Below are positions 35,361-43,585 of a DNA stretch of 64,000 bases, piece after piece. Every line of letters begins with the position of its first letter. The first letter of the stretch is position 1. The translations under genes and the position numbers were made by a program. The notes under the pieces are model-generated. The model was not told the DNA's origin. It did not search any database and worked only from the letters and a program-made list of their open reading frames with translations. This DNA is from Gammaproteobacteria bacterium (GTDB lineage Bacteria; Pseudomonadota; Gammaproteobacteria; HK1), in NCBI GenBank assembly GCA_012103455.1, contig WLWT01000001.1:4161288-4225287 (forward strand). Direction: 5' to 3'.

Positions 35361-35530
35361 GTGGGCGGTTTCGGATAGAACTCTCAGGCGAGCAACGCCG
35401 TGCGGATCTTCGCTCTGGTAGCGAAGCGCTAGACCGATACTTTCACCGCCAAGTCAGCCAGGATGCACGACGGCATATCACCGCATGCGACTTGGGATAC
35501 GGAAAACTCATACTCCAAGTGGTTGCCTAG
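35357..35530 (+). pseudogene. tacT: GNAT toxin (TacT-like) N-terminal fragment
   Basis: 57 residues from GTG 35357: ELSGEQRRADLRSGSEALDR, then YFHRQVSQDARRHITAC. The pattern '...F..G...LD.YL..QA.QD..RR.TA' is the start of TacT acetyltransferases, which acetylate charged tRNA. After ITAC the sequence diverges and stops. The acetyl-CoA binding part is gone, so only the antitoxin remains functional. Confidence 0.8.
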
Positions 35531-35586
35531 AAGCGCGACATCGAGCGCAAGCCTTGATCTTCAGCGATAAGCTGCTCTGCTAAAAG

Positions 35587-35929
35587 ATGGCCGCGTCGGC
35601 TTTCTTCCCCACAGAGCGGTTACCTGCATGGGATGGTCAAAAGCACTTAATGCACAAGCTGAGGTCACGGATACCTGATAGTGATCCCGGAATTCGTGAA
35701 ATCCCATCAGATGATTTCGCCTGGCGGTTCTCCCTGCGCGCTGCCAATCTCATGTGGTTCTTGGGTGCGGGTGCTTCCGTTGTCGCTGGTATACCTACGG
35801 CTTGGGATATGGTTTGGGAGTTCAAGCAAAAACTCTTCCTCACCCAACGTCGCGTTCCGCTGTCAACCATCACCGATCTGTCGAATCCTGAGATACGAAA
35901 GCAGCTCCACGCTCATGTAGATTCCCTAG
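35587..35929 (+). pseudogene. SIR2-family (defence NADase-like) N-terminal fragment
   Basis: About 115 residues containing DFAWRFSLRAANLMWFLGAG, then ASVVAGIPTAWDMVWEFKQK. The motif GAGASxxAGIP is the NAD-binding start of the SIR2-like effectors found in phage defence. An IS5 element enters at 35930. Joining across it (…HVDSLESKGH) soon hits a stop, and no further SIR2 sequence follows, so this was already a truncated gene. Confidence 0.75.
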
Positions 35930-36877
35930 GGCCTGTTAACACTAATTACGATAGACTTCGCGTATGGAAATCACCGCATCACGTTAAAATTATCCAAAAA
36001 CTTCTTCCTGTTCAAAGAGGTAACGTCAAAATACCCAATTGATTGGTGTTGAATGCCATTTTGTATGTCGCTGAGCACGGTTGCAAGTGGCGAGGTTTGC
36101 CGAAAAAGTTCGGCCATTGGCACAGCATTTATACTCGTGCCAATCGCTGGGCGAAAAATGGTGTACTCGATAGCGTATTGGCTGCACTACAGGAAAACGA
36201 TGTCATCAACATACAGGTGGAGCAGGTATCTTTGGATAGTACAGCAGTCAAAGTTCACCCGGATGGGACTGGCGCGTTAAAAAAACGGTCCACAGTCGAT
36301 GGGTAAGTCCCGAGCCGGGTGGACGACGAAAATTCATAGGGTTGCAGCAAATGCCACAACGGCAATGACCTTTTCCCTGTCCCCGGGCCACGTTGGGGAT
36401 GCGCCAGCAGGCCGGGAATTATTGAAATCCTTTGAAAACAATGGCTGGGAAGGGACTCAGGTCATCATGGACAAGGCCTACGAAGGCGATGAGACCCGGC
36501 AGTTGATAGTCGATTTGGGAATGGGGCCCGTTGTGCCCCCGAAAAGCAATCGGCCGAGGCCTTGGCAATACGACAAGGAGCTGTATAAAAAGTGAAATGA
36601 AGTAGAGAGATTGTTTAGACGGCTGAAAGGACTTCGTCGAATCTTTACACGCTTCGACAAACTGGATGTTGTCTTTATGTTTTTTATCCACTTCGCCCTT
36701 ATCGTGCAGGCGTTGAATAGTGGGCGCCTCTAAAAATAGTCATTTTTTCGTGAGTGCAAGGAAGCACCGCGCGCAGAACCGCAGTGTATAAGGTGATACC
36801 TGAGGATTCGAGCACGGAGCTGACGCCGCAATCGCGGAAAAAGTGCATTTTTAGAGGTGCCCTAGTGTTAACACGCC
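35930..36877 (+). mobile_element. IS5-family element, decayed, with a MITE nested inside
   Basis: Ends GGCCTGTTAACACTA and TAGTGTTAACACGCC are inverted repeats, flanked by a CTAG duplication (35926-35929, 36878-36881). The transposase reads in pieces: MEITASR stop; NVKIPN stop; LVLNAILYVAEHGCKWRGLP...LDSTAVKVHPDG; a frame change at about 36300; MGKSRAGWTTKIHRVAANAT...DKAYEGDE; a stop at 36594; then EVERLFRRLKGLRRIFTRFD with the catalytic Glu. At least three lesions make it dead. MITE D sits near its right end; without it the IS is about 800 bases. Confidence 0.85.
36722..36862. mobile_element. MITE copy D, nested in the IS5 element
   Basis: 141 bases, ends GGGCGCCTCTAAAAATAG and ...ATTTTTAGAGGTGCCC, flanked by the 4-base duplication TAGT (36718-36721 and 36863-36866). 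It lies inside the IS5 right end, so it arrived after the IS5. Confidence 0.92.
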
Positions 36878-37574
36878 CTAGAAAGCAAAGGGCACTGATT
36901 GCAAGTTCAACGGTCTAGGCATTAGGCATTGAACACGAAGTGCAAATCGACTTCGCGCACCACACCTTCCGATCCCGGACGAAATGCATCCGTCTGCCGC
37001 TTCCTGAGTTCTGAGACCGCCGCACTGACCAGCGCAACTGAACGTGACAATACTCGACTGCAGGTGAGAAAACCTCGAGTCAAGCCATCCGTATTGATTC
37101 GCTTGCTCCCGACACGAATGACCACATTTCCACGAGGAACTATGAACACGTCCAAGGTGCGCCAGAGATCAGCTACAAATGACCAATACTTATCCGCGAA
37201 ACCGTGTCGATCATCGCGTGAGATGATTCCTCGGCTCGGATAAGGACGCCCTCCCAAGAACCACAAGCGCAACCATTGGTCTTCCTCAAAGTCGGTTACA
37301 TCGAAATACGGCGGTGACGTAACGGCGCAAATGACCTTATTACGCAGTGAAGAAGCGAGCTTTGGCAAACCTCGCATATCCGCATGGAATACGCTCGCTC
37401 GTCCGATCGGAACAGCACTCTCATAACGAAACGCCGCCCGCTTACGCAACAATTTAAATACGTCCCGCTCAGGGGGAAGCAATTCTCGCTCAGTCCAAAA
37501 CCGAACTGAATAGTCTGGTTTCGTGCTAATTGTCCTCGGCATCTGATTGCTGAGGTAAGACCCTGCGGCATTTA

Positions 37575-38682
37575 CTAATTCGGAAAAAAATTACCCGACA
37601 TTAATTCAGAATATATCTGACATGCTTTTCATAGAAAAACCGTTTAATTATTTGCGTATTCTGTTGCAGTGAGTGCAACACCGAACGAGCCAAGGCCATC
37701 AGTTGCTCCTTTGTAGCCACCACTGTCCGCCCAATTCGTTGGCTTTTTACATGATGCCATACTAGCTCATCAGGATTGAGTTCCGGTGAATACGGCGGTA
37801 ACAATACTAACGTGAGCTTACCTTGGCTATTGCGGACAAATTCTTGCACTTTCTTGGCTCGATGAATGGGATGGCCATCAACAATCAAATAGACCGATCG
37901 CTTGGCGTTGTGCAACAAACGCCTTAGAAAGTCGATAAAAACGTCTGCGGTTACCCGTGATTCAGTTACCATGAAACGCAGGTGACCCTTCGGCGAAACG
38001 GCTGACAGCCTATTCACGCTAAAGCGCCGACCCGTTTTCGCTACAACTGGCGTATCACCCCGTACCCCCCAAGTGGTACCACGATGATAATCCGACCGGA
38101 TCGTCGATTCGTCGCCAAAATAGACCCGCGCTCGGCGCCTTTTCGCTTCTCGTTGTACTTCAGGCCAAGTTTCTCTTAACCATACCTTAACCTGATCAGG
38201 GTTTTGCTCGTATGCCTTAAACCGAGGGCGCTGCGCACTCATCCCCAAACGAGACAGGCTATTGCCCACCGAGCGCTCGCTGACCTCGATGCCAAATTTA
38301 TCTTTCAGTAATATCTGAATCATCGAGCGTGTCCACAAGGCATCGTGAAAATCCAATTGCAACGGATTCGTTTTAACTAGTTCACGTAAGCGATCCGCAT
38401 ATTCATCGGGACACTTTCTTGGGCGGCCTGTGATCTTGCCGGTGGACAGCGCCTGTTCACCACCTTGCTCATATCTGGATAACCAATCGTAAATGCAAGA
38501 ACGATGAAATCCGAGGGCTTTAATTACTTTTTCAGGGCTTTCACCCGATAATACTTGCGCAACCGCGTGCCTGCGGATGGCTTCTCGCGCGGAATGGGGC
38601 AGTGAGCGACCGTCTGTCTTTTTCATAGCATCACTATAACACATTTTATTAATTTGTGTCGGGTAATTTTTTGCCGAAGTAG
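37575..38682 (-). mobile_element. IS630-family insertion sequence, copy 2
   Basis: 1108 bases, same terminal repeats and length as copy 1 at 17189, opposite orientation, flanked by TA at 37573-37574 and 38683-38684. It is inserted in the DNA methyltransferase gene. Near-identity of the two copies shows recent transposition within this genome. Confidence 0.95.
37601..38644 (-). CDS. IS630-family transposase (copy 2)
   Basis: 347 residues, apparently one residue different from copy 1 (LVLLPPYS). The complete DDE triad is VYFGDESTIRS, VYLIVDGHPIH and PPYSPELNPDELVW, after an N-terminal helix-turn-helix. The Met at 38626 (MKKTDGRS) may be the working start. Confidence 0.92.
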   Translation of the reverse strand: MCYSDAMKKTDGRSLPHSAREAIRRHAVAQVLSGESPEKVIKALGFHRSCIYDWLSRYEQGGEQALSTGKITGRPRKCPDEYADRLRELVKTNPLQLDFHDALWTRSMIQILLKDKFGIEVSERSVGNSLSRLGMSAQRPRFKAYEQNPDQVKVWLRETWPEVQREAKRRRARVYFGDESTIRSDYHRGTTWGVRGDTPVVAKTGRRFSVNRLSAVSPKGHLRFMVTESRVTADVFIDFLRRLLHNAKRSVYLIVDGHPIHRAKKVQEFVRNSQGKLTLVLLPPYSPELNPDELVWHHVKSQRIGRTVVATKEQLMALARSVLHSLQQNTQIIKRFFYEKHVRYILN

Positions 38683-39144
38683 TACCTCACCGTGCAATGC
38701 CCCGAGCACCAGTGCCGCGACCATTCGATCCGTCTTGTTCTCCTTCCAATCCAGCGTCTTTCTGAGGAACAACAACCGATTCAGCACATCACGCGTGTAT
38801 GCCAGCCTGAAGAACTCATGATGGTCGCGAGCTTCCCGCGCCACCTTGCGACCATCGTAAGACTCTTCCAGTTCATCTATGCGTGAGAGTAGCTTTGGTA
38901 GCTTAGGTGCTGATGTTTTTGCGGCAGTAAGACAGAACGCCACGTCGTTAGTGTCGGTTGCGAGCGCTTTTCGTCCAAGTAACAAGGACTGAAATGGTGT
39001 AGTTCCACGCCCGAAAAATGGGTCCAGTACATAGTCCCCTGGCTCAGTCAGGCGAAGAACCCAGGACTTTGCAAAATCCTCGGGAAACATTGCGAAGTAG
39101 GGGCACAGGGAATGGAAACGGTGTCTCACAAGGCATCATCTATT

Positions 39145-39284
39145 GGGCACCTCTAAAAATGCACTTTTTCCGCGATTGCGGCGTCAGCGCCGTGCTCGAA
39201 TCCTCATGTATCACCTATACACTGCGGTTCTGCGCGCGGTGCTTCCTTGCACTCACGAAAAAATTACTATTTTTAGAGGCGCCC
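39145..39284. mobile_element. MITE copy E, at the junction of nuclease and methyltransferase genes
   Basis: 140 bases, ends GGGCACCTCTAAAAATGC and ...ATTTTTAGAGGCGCCC, flanked by TATT on both sides (39141-39144 and 39285-39288). It inserted at the last codon of the nuclease gene. Without it the nuclease would end ...EDDNR and stop, with the methyltransferase GTG shortly after. Confidence 0.93.
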
Positions 39285-40257
39285 TATTGTCGTCTTCACC
39301 CAAAAGTGACTTGCGGCCAGCCTCGACCCAAGATTTAATTTTCTTGCGAAGATCGGAAGAAACGAAGTCAGCATTCTCGATAATGCGGCAACGATCAAAG
39401 AAGAGTCCTGCATCCATTGCCAGGTCAGTCCATTCTGAACCAACCCTCTCGGCGACGAAGAACATCCTGATCGGCACGAACGCAGGACGCGTCCTGACCC
39501 ATTTCGAAACGAAGTTCTCCGGCTGAAGTGAATCGACCGAGTTTCGCCAGTTAGTTCCTGTCTTGCACTGCCCCATACCCAAGAAGTGACCTGATCGCCC
39601 GTCCGAGAACGGCTTCCTCACCACCACATCCAGCCGACCATCCTTTGCAGTAATTCGCGTCGATCTCGAGTGATTCTCGAAGCCATTTCCTTCTTCCATA
39701 AAGGCGCAAAGCTCGTCCACTGATCGAGCAAATTCCGTCTCTTTAACCTCAGCTTCATTGTCTCTAGGTTTTTCGATACGGCCTGTTCCGAAAACTAATG
39801 ATGATGCCGCTTGACTTCGGGAAGAAAAAAAGTTTTTAGCAACCTCTCCACATAAGAGTTCGAATAACTTCGTACCATCTTCTTTCGCCTGAATCCGCTG
39901 CAATTGCATGTTGAGGCGTGTTGCAAGAAGCAAATACTGGTAAAGGATGGACTCGTCCGAAGTCATCGATTTCAAATGAATGACTGCTCCACTATCAGAC
40001 AGCGAGAATGGATACCTCGAATCCGCGCCACAGTGGCGGGCACGCAACGCGATATCATCAAAAGCCTCCTGAACGATTGGTCGGACTTTGTCGTCATCCG
40101 AAGGTCTCTCGGTGTCATCCTGCGCGACTCCGCTACGCGCAAGAACTCTAGCTACGTCCGTTACTGATACATCACGGCCCGTGCTTCTGAGGCATTCCAA
40201 CTCCGCAAAGTCTGCGATTTGAGAGAGATGTGCCCAGTGTGCCGGTGGCACCTTCAC
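39253..40257 (-). CDS. Putative PD-(D/E)XK-type restriction endonuclease with MITE-derived tail
   Basis: 334 residues from a GTG. The C-terminal third carries a plausible nuclease core: RITAKDGRLDVVVRKP (Asp), then FLGMGQCKTGTNW, which fits D...(E/Q)xK of the restriction-endonuclease fold. The N-terminal two thirds are helical (HWAHLSQIADFAELECLRST) and unassigned. The last residues RAPLKIVIFS and the stop are encoded by MITE E; the native end was probably EDDNR-stop. It lies between a ParB-like gene (34 bases upstream) and the DNA methyltransferase, so a restriction-modification role is likely. The family is not recognised. Confidence 0.65.
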   Translation of the reverse strand: MKVPPAHWAHLSQIADFAELECLRSTGRDVSVTDVARVLARSGVAQDDTERPSDDDKVRPIVQEAFDDIALRARHCGADSRYPFSLSDSGAVIHLKSMTSDESILYQYLLLATRLNMQLQRIQAKEDGTKLFELLCGEVAKNFFSSRSQAASSLVFGTGRIEKPRDNEAEVKETEFARSVDELCAFMEEGNGFENHSRSTRITAKDGRLDVVVRKPFSDGRSGHFLGMGQCKTGTNWRNSVDSLQPENFVSKWVRTRPAFVPIRMFFVAERVGSEWTDLAMDAGLFFDRCRIIENADFVSSDLRKKIKSWVEAGRKSLLGEDDNRAPLKIVIFS

Positions 40258-40291
40258 TTTGTCAGACTCCCTGCCAAACTTTGTCTTTCTC

Positions 40292-41434
40292 CTAGTCCTC
40301 GCGGCCTGCGCGCCTACGCCGCTTACGTCTGGTAACTTTCCGCTCCATCTCTTCGGATAGGTCGTATGACAAGTCGGCTATCTGATGCGCTAGGTCTAGA
40401 AGGTCTGGATTACCATCGAAGCCTGTGGAAAGAGTCGCGCGGCCCTTCTGTAGTGCGTCCTTTGCTTGAACGAGCGACCTGCGAAAAACGGTTTCGTCTC
40501 CATAGCTAACCTCTAGCGCTATAGAAAGCGGCATTCCCTCGCGTAGCGCCATTAAAGCGGATTTACTCCGAACAACTTCGTCCAGTTGTCGTAAGTGCGG
40601 ATTTTGGCTCTGCACAATAGGCAATCGGTCTAGAGTTCTATCACCGTAGAGCCAGACACAGAGTTCACCTAGTTCTTTCAGATTTTTCTTCGGAACGGGA
40701 TCCTTGGTTTCAGACGATGCAGCACTGAGTTCGATGAACGACGATATACCTTCATAGTCCAATCCAGTGTATAAATGGGAGAATGAGAAGTGGCCTTTGT
40801 ACCGTCGCTCACGCTCAAACACCCCTTCTGATTCCGCTTGCTCAATGACCATCAATGCTCTATAAAGTCGCTGAACTGTCCCATGTCTATCGCCAATCTG
40901 ATCCGCTATCTCATCAAGAGGCACACCGAATTCATTCTTGATTCGAGCGATGTATTGAGCCTTCGGGTATGAATCCCACTTGACTGGCCCGTTGACGTGT
41001 TTAAAGCCGATGTATTGCCACGCCTTCTTTCGCGTGGTCCAGACTACGGGGACTTTTTTCAGTTCCTGTCTTCTTTCAGGAGAGAGCGTTGGGACCTTCG
41101 CCACGCCTACCTGTTTGCACAAGTCTGGGTCTAGCAGGAACTTAAGAGCAGCCAGCCTTCGGTTGCCTTCAATCACTGTGGCATCGCCGCCGCTACGGGT
41201 AACAATCAGCGGTTCATAGGTGAAATAACCACCGGCGGCAATCGACATCATCAGCTCGTCGATTGACATGTTTTCCCACAGCACCTTCGCAAGTTCAGCC
41301 TGTGTCATGCGCTCGGCGTCTGCGAACTCGACGATATGCGGGTTCTGCGGATCAAACAGTAAGTCGAACGGCGCCGCCTGATCGCGTTCGCTTTGATTAT
41401 CGACTGATGTCTTCCCGTTAACTCGGCTAGCCAT
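40292..41434 (-). CDS. ParB/Srx-like nuclease-domain protein of a restriction cluster
   Basis: 380 residues. A ParB N-terminal domain is shown by YEPLIVTRSGGDATVIEGNR then RLAALKFLLDPD (GNRRxxA, the ParB nucleotide-binding loop). A ParB-like helix-turn-helix follows in EIADQIGDRHGTVQRLYRAL. The C-terminus is strongly basic (ERKVTRRKRRRRAGRED). Proteins like this occur next to methyltransferases in restriction and phosphorothioate systems and may control or nick DNA. Its start overlaps a short upstream frame by eight bases. It is the first clear gene of the ParB-nuclease-methyltransferase unit. Confidence 0.75.
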   Translation of the reverse strand: MASRVNGKTSVDNQSERDQAAPFDLLFDPQNPHIVEFADAERMTQAELAKVLWENMSIDELMMSIAAGGYFTYEPLIVTRSGGDATVIEGNRRLAALKFLLDPDLCKQVGVAKVPTLSPERRQELKKVPVVWTTRKKAWQYIGFKHVNGPVKWDSYPKAQYIARIKNEFGVPLDEIADQIGDRHGTVQRLYRALMVIEQAESEGVFERERRYKGHFSFSHLYTGLDYEGISSFIELSAASSETKDPVPKKNLKELGELCVWLYGDRTLDRLPIVQSQNPHLRQLDEVVRSKSALMALREGMPLSIALEVSYGDETVFRRSLVQAKDALQKGRATLSTGFDGNPDLLDLAHQIADLSYDLSEEMERKVTRRKRRRRAGRED

Positions 41435-41627
41435 TCGGTATCCTAGATCGCCACGGATCTTCAGCCATTGAGATCACGGTGCCGCCATGCTTGTGGTGCT
41501 CGTCTAGACCAAAACCGGAATTTTCGTACTTCTCTGTCGGCTCCGCAGTTCTGGCCGCTGTAACTAGATTGGAACCGAATGGTGTTCCCTCGTCTCTCGA
41601 AACTGTCTCTCGTTTCTGGTCTCTCAA
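41427..41627 (-). CDS. Short frame overlapping the ParB-like gene, unsure
   Basis: 66 residues from a TTG: GTPFGSNLVTAARTAEPTEK, YENSGFGLDEHHKHGGTVIS. The stop sits inside the ParB start (ATGGCTAG), a common sign of translational coupling. No family is recognised, and the unusual start codon makes it doubtful. It could be the last scrap of a longer gene. Confidence 0.3.
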   Translation of the reverse strand: MRDQKRETVSRDEGTPFGSNLVTAARTAEPTEKYENSGFGLDEHHKHGGTVISMAEDPWRSRIPNG

Positions 41628-41667
41628 TATGACAGATTGCGCCCTGCTGGTTTTGAGATAGAGGCGC

Positions 41668-41781
41668 TTGACGCTCCTCGGCTACGCCCGTGTCGGCAAA
41701 GCTGACCAAGATCTGACTCTTCAAACGGATGCCCTCGCCACCGCCGCAGAGTGTGAAAAATGGCTCAAAGCCGCTCAGTAG
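41668..41781 (+). pseudogene. Serine recombinase (resolvase/invertase) N-terminal scrap
   Basis: 37 residues, LLGYARVGKADQDLTLQTDA then LATAAECEKW. This matches the start of serine recombinases ('GYARVSKADQDL.LQ.DAL..AGCE'). The catalytic Ser position in this motif reads Gly here, and the gene stops soon after. It lies 180 bases from the tRNA 3' end and may be the vestige of an island mobility gene. Confidence 0.65.
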
Positions 41782-41963
41782 GCGAAAAGATAGCAGACTA
41801 AGAGCGTTGCCTGACAAGGATTTGTTTGTCGCTATCGCGTTGCTCGCCGAGCCGGCTCTGAACGAGATCCGAAAAGTACCGACCGGCTAGCGGAAGTTGA
41901 AGCAGTCTGCGGTCGTGCGGGTTTTGCTCCCAGCGTCGTGCCGTACACTATTCGACAGACGGT

Positions 41964-42038
41964 TGGTGGGCGATGCTGGGTTCGAACCAGCGACCCCTGC
42001 CGTGTGAAGACAGTGCTCTCCCACTGAGCTAATCGCCC
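41964..42038 (-). tRNA. tRNA-Val (CAC)
   Basis: 75 bases including the encoded CCA. Acceptor GGGCGAT pairs with ATCGCCC; D arm GCTC...GAGC; anticodon stem CTGTC/GGCAG with loop TTCACAC, anticodon CAC (codon GUG); T arm GCTGG TTCGAAC CCAGC. The 3' end faces the accessory region, which is the normal side for island integration. Confidence 0.93.
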
Positions 42039-42114
42039 GTTATCAGCGGATTAGAGTCTATGTTGCGCCTCTTGAGGCGTCAATTGCGAATTGAAACTCG
42101 ACGAGAACGACAAA

Positions 42115-43521
42115 ATGGTCAAGACCCGTTTCGCTCCCAGTCCCACCGGCTACCTACACGTGGGTGGCGCCCGGACGGCTTTGTTTTCGTGGCTTTGTGC
42201 GCGCTCTATGGGTGGACAGTTCGTGCTGCGCATCGAGGACACCGATCAAGAGCGCTCCACGCAAGCCTCCATTGACGCGATCATGAAGGGCATGGAATGG
42301 CTGGGGCTGGACTACGATGAAGGCCCGTACTATCAAACGCAGCGGCTAGAGCGCTACCAGGAGGTTATCGAACATCTATTGACGGCCGATCGAGCGTACC
42401 GCTGTTACTGCTCCAGGGAACGCTTGGAACGCTTGAGAGAAGAGCAGATGGCGCGCCAGGAGAAGCCTCGCTACGACGGCCGCTGCCGGGACAATCCCAG
42501 TGCACCGGCCAGCGTAGCTCCGGTCATCCGATTCCGCAATCCCACTGCCGGGGCAGTGAGTTTTGCAGATGCGGTCCGCGGCCATGTCACGCACAGCAAT
42601 ACCGAACTCGATGATCTGGTAATCGCCCGTGGCAATGGCCTGCCCACCTACAACTTCTGCGTCGTCGTGGACGACTTGGATATGGGTATCACGCATGTGG
42701 TGCGTGGCGACGACCATGTGAACAATACGCCCCGTCAGATCAACATTCTCAAAGCGTTGAGCGGTGAACAACCGGCTTATGCGCATGTACCCATGATCTT
42801 GGGCGCCGACGGACAACGCCTGTCGAAGCGCCACGGCGCCGTAAGCGTCATGCAGTTCAAAGACGAGGGTTATCTGCCGCAAGCCCTCACCAATTATCTG
42901 GTCAGACTCGGCTGGTCCCACGGCGATCAGGAGATTTTCTCGCGCCAGGAATTGATTGAACTGTTCACCTTGGACGCCGTTAACCGGGCGCCATCGAGCT
43001 TCGACATGGAAAAGCTGAACTGGTTAAATCGGCATTACTTGAAAGAGGCCGATATTGAAGAATTGGCCGGCGCGCTAGGCGATCACCTAAGGGCCATGGA
43101 CGTAGCGCTTGACCGTGGACCAGATTTGGCCGGCGTTGTATTGGCCCAGCGCGAGCGGGCTAAAACCCTGGTTGATATGGCCACGCAAAGCGCGTTCTAT
43201 TTTACTGAGCCCACTACGGACGAGCAGGCGGCCAAAAAGCATCTGCGGCCAGTTATCAGCGAGCCCCTTAGCCGGCTTCGAGCTAGACTCGAAGCGCTCG
43301 ATGAGTGGAGCGAGGAAGCACTGCACGCCTGCGTGGCCGCGGCAGCGGCTGAAGAAGAGATCAAACTAGCTAAACTCGCCCAACCGCTTCGGGTCGCCCT
43401 CAGTGGACGTGCCGCGACACCGCCCATAGACGTGACGCTAGCGCTGGTGGGCAAGGCACGCACGCTCGCCCGTATCGACGCGGCTTTGCAGTTCATCGCC
43501 GCGCGCGAGGCCACCGCCTGA
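42115..43521 (+). CDS. gltX: Glutamate-tRNA ligase
   Basis: 468 residues from the ATG at 42115 (MVKTRFAPSPTGYLHVGGA); an upstream in-frame start at 42091 would add eight unconserved residues. Class I synthetase signatures are PTGYLHVGG (HIGH) and GQRLSKRHGAVSVMQ (KMSKS). ELDDLVIARGNGLPTYNFCV and VVRGDDHVNNTPRQINIL are GluRS-typical. It charges tRNA-Glu in the cytosol. It lies just after the divergent tRNA-Val gene. Confidence 0.95.
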   Translation: MVKTRFAPSPTGYLHVGGARTALFSWLCARSMGGQFVLRIEDTDQERSTQASIDAIMKGMEWLGLDYDEGPYYQTQRLERYQEVIEHLLTADRAYRCYCSRERLERLREEQMARQEKPRYDGRCRDNPSAPASVAPVIRFRNPTAGAVSFADAVRGHVTHSNTELDDLVIARGNGLPTYNFCVVVDDLDMGITHVVRGDDHVNNTPRQINILKALSGEQPAYAHVPMILGADGQRLSKRHGAVSVMQFKDEGYLPQALTNYLVRLGWSHGDQEIFSRQELIELFTLDAVNRAPSSFDMEKLNWLNRHYLKEADIEELAGALGDHLRAMDVALDRGPDLAGVVLAQRERAKTLVDMATQSAFYFTEPTTDEQAAKKHLRPVISEPLSRLRARLEALDEWSEEALHACVAAAAAEEEIKLAKLAQPLRVALSGRAATPPIDVTLALVGKARTLARIDAALQFIAAREATA

Positions 43522-43585
43522 TGGTAACCACGCTTCCCTACAAGACAAGCGGGGCAAAACAATCCATGCCCGCAGGAGGAAATCA

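Larger units (their letters stand above)
36922..39129 (-). pseudogene. Alpha-class DNA methyltransferase interrupted by IS630
   Basis: The N-terminal part (39129-38685) has RFHSLCPYFAMFPEDFAKSW, then DYVLDPFFGRGTTPFQSLLL (motif I, SAM binding). The C-terminal part (37574-36922) has VICAVTSPPYFDVTDFEEDQ, motif IV SPPY, typical of N4-cytosine enzymes. Motif I comes before the target-recognition region and motif IV, the alpha-class order. Removing the IS and one TA joins 445 and 653 bases into 1098, exactly 366 codons, through ALHGEVNAAGSYLSNQMPRT. It is the modification gene of the ParB/nuclease cluster to its right and is now broken, which should leave the nuclease unchecked. Confidence 0.88.

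Noticed and set aside
41964..42038. tRNA-Val as a proven attachment site for one genomic island
   Set aside because: No second copy of the tRNA 3' end was found in the window and no integrase gene is present, only a recombinase scrap. Kept as a possibility, not annotated as att.
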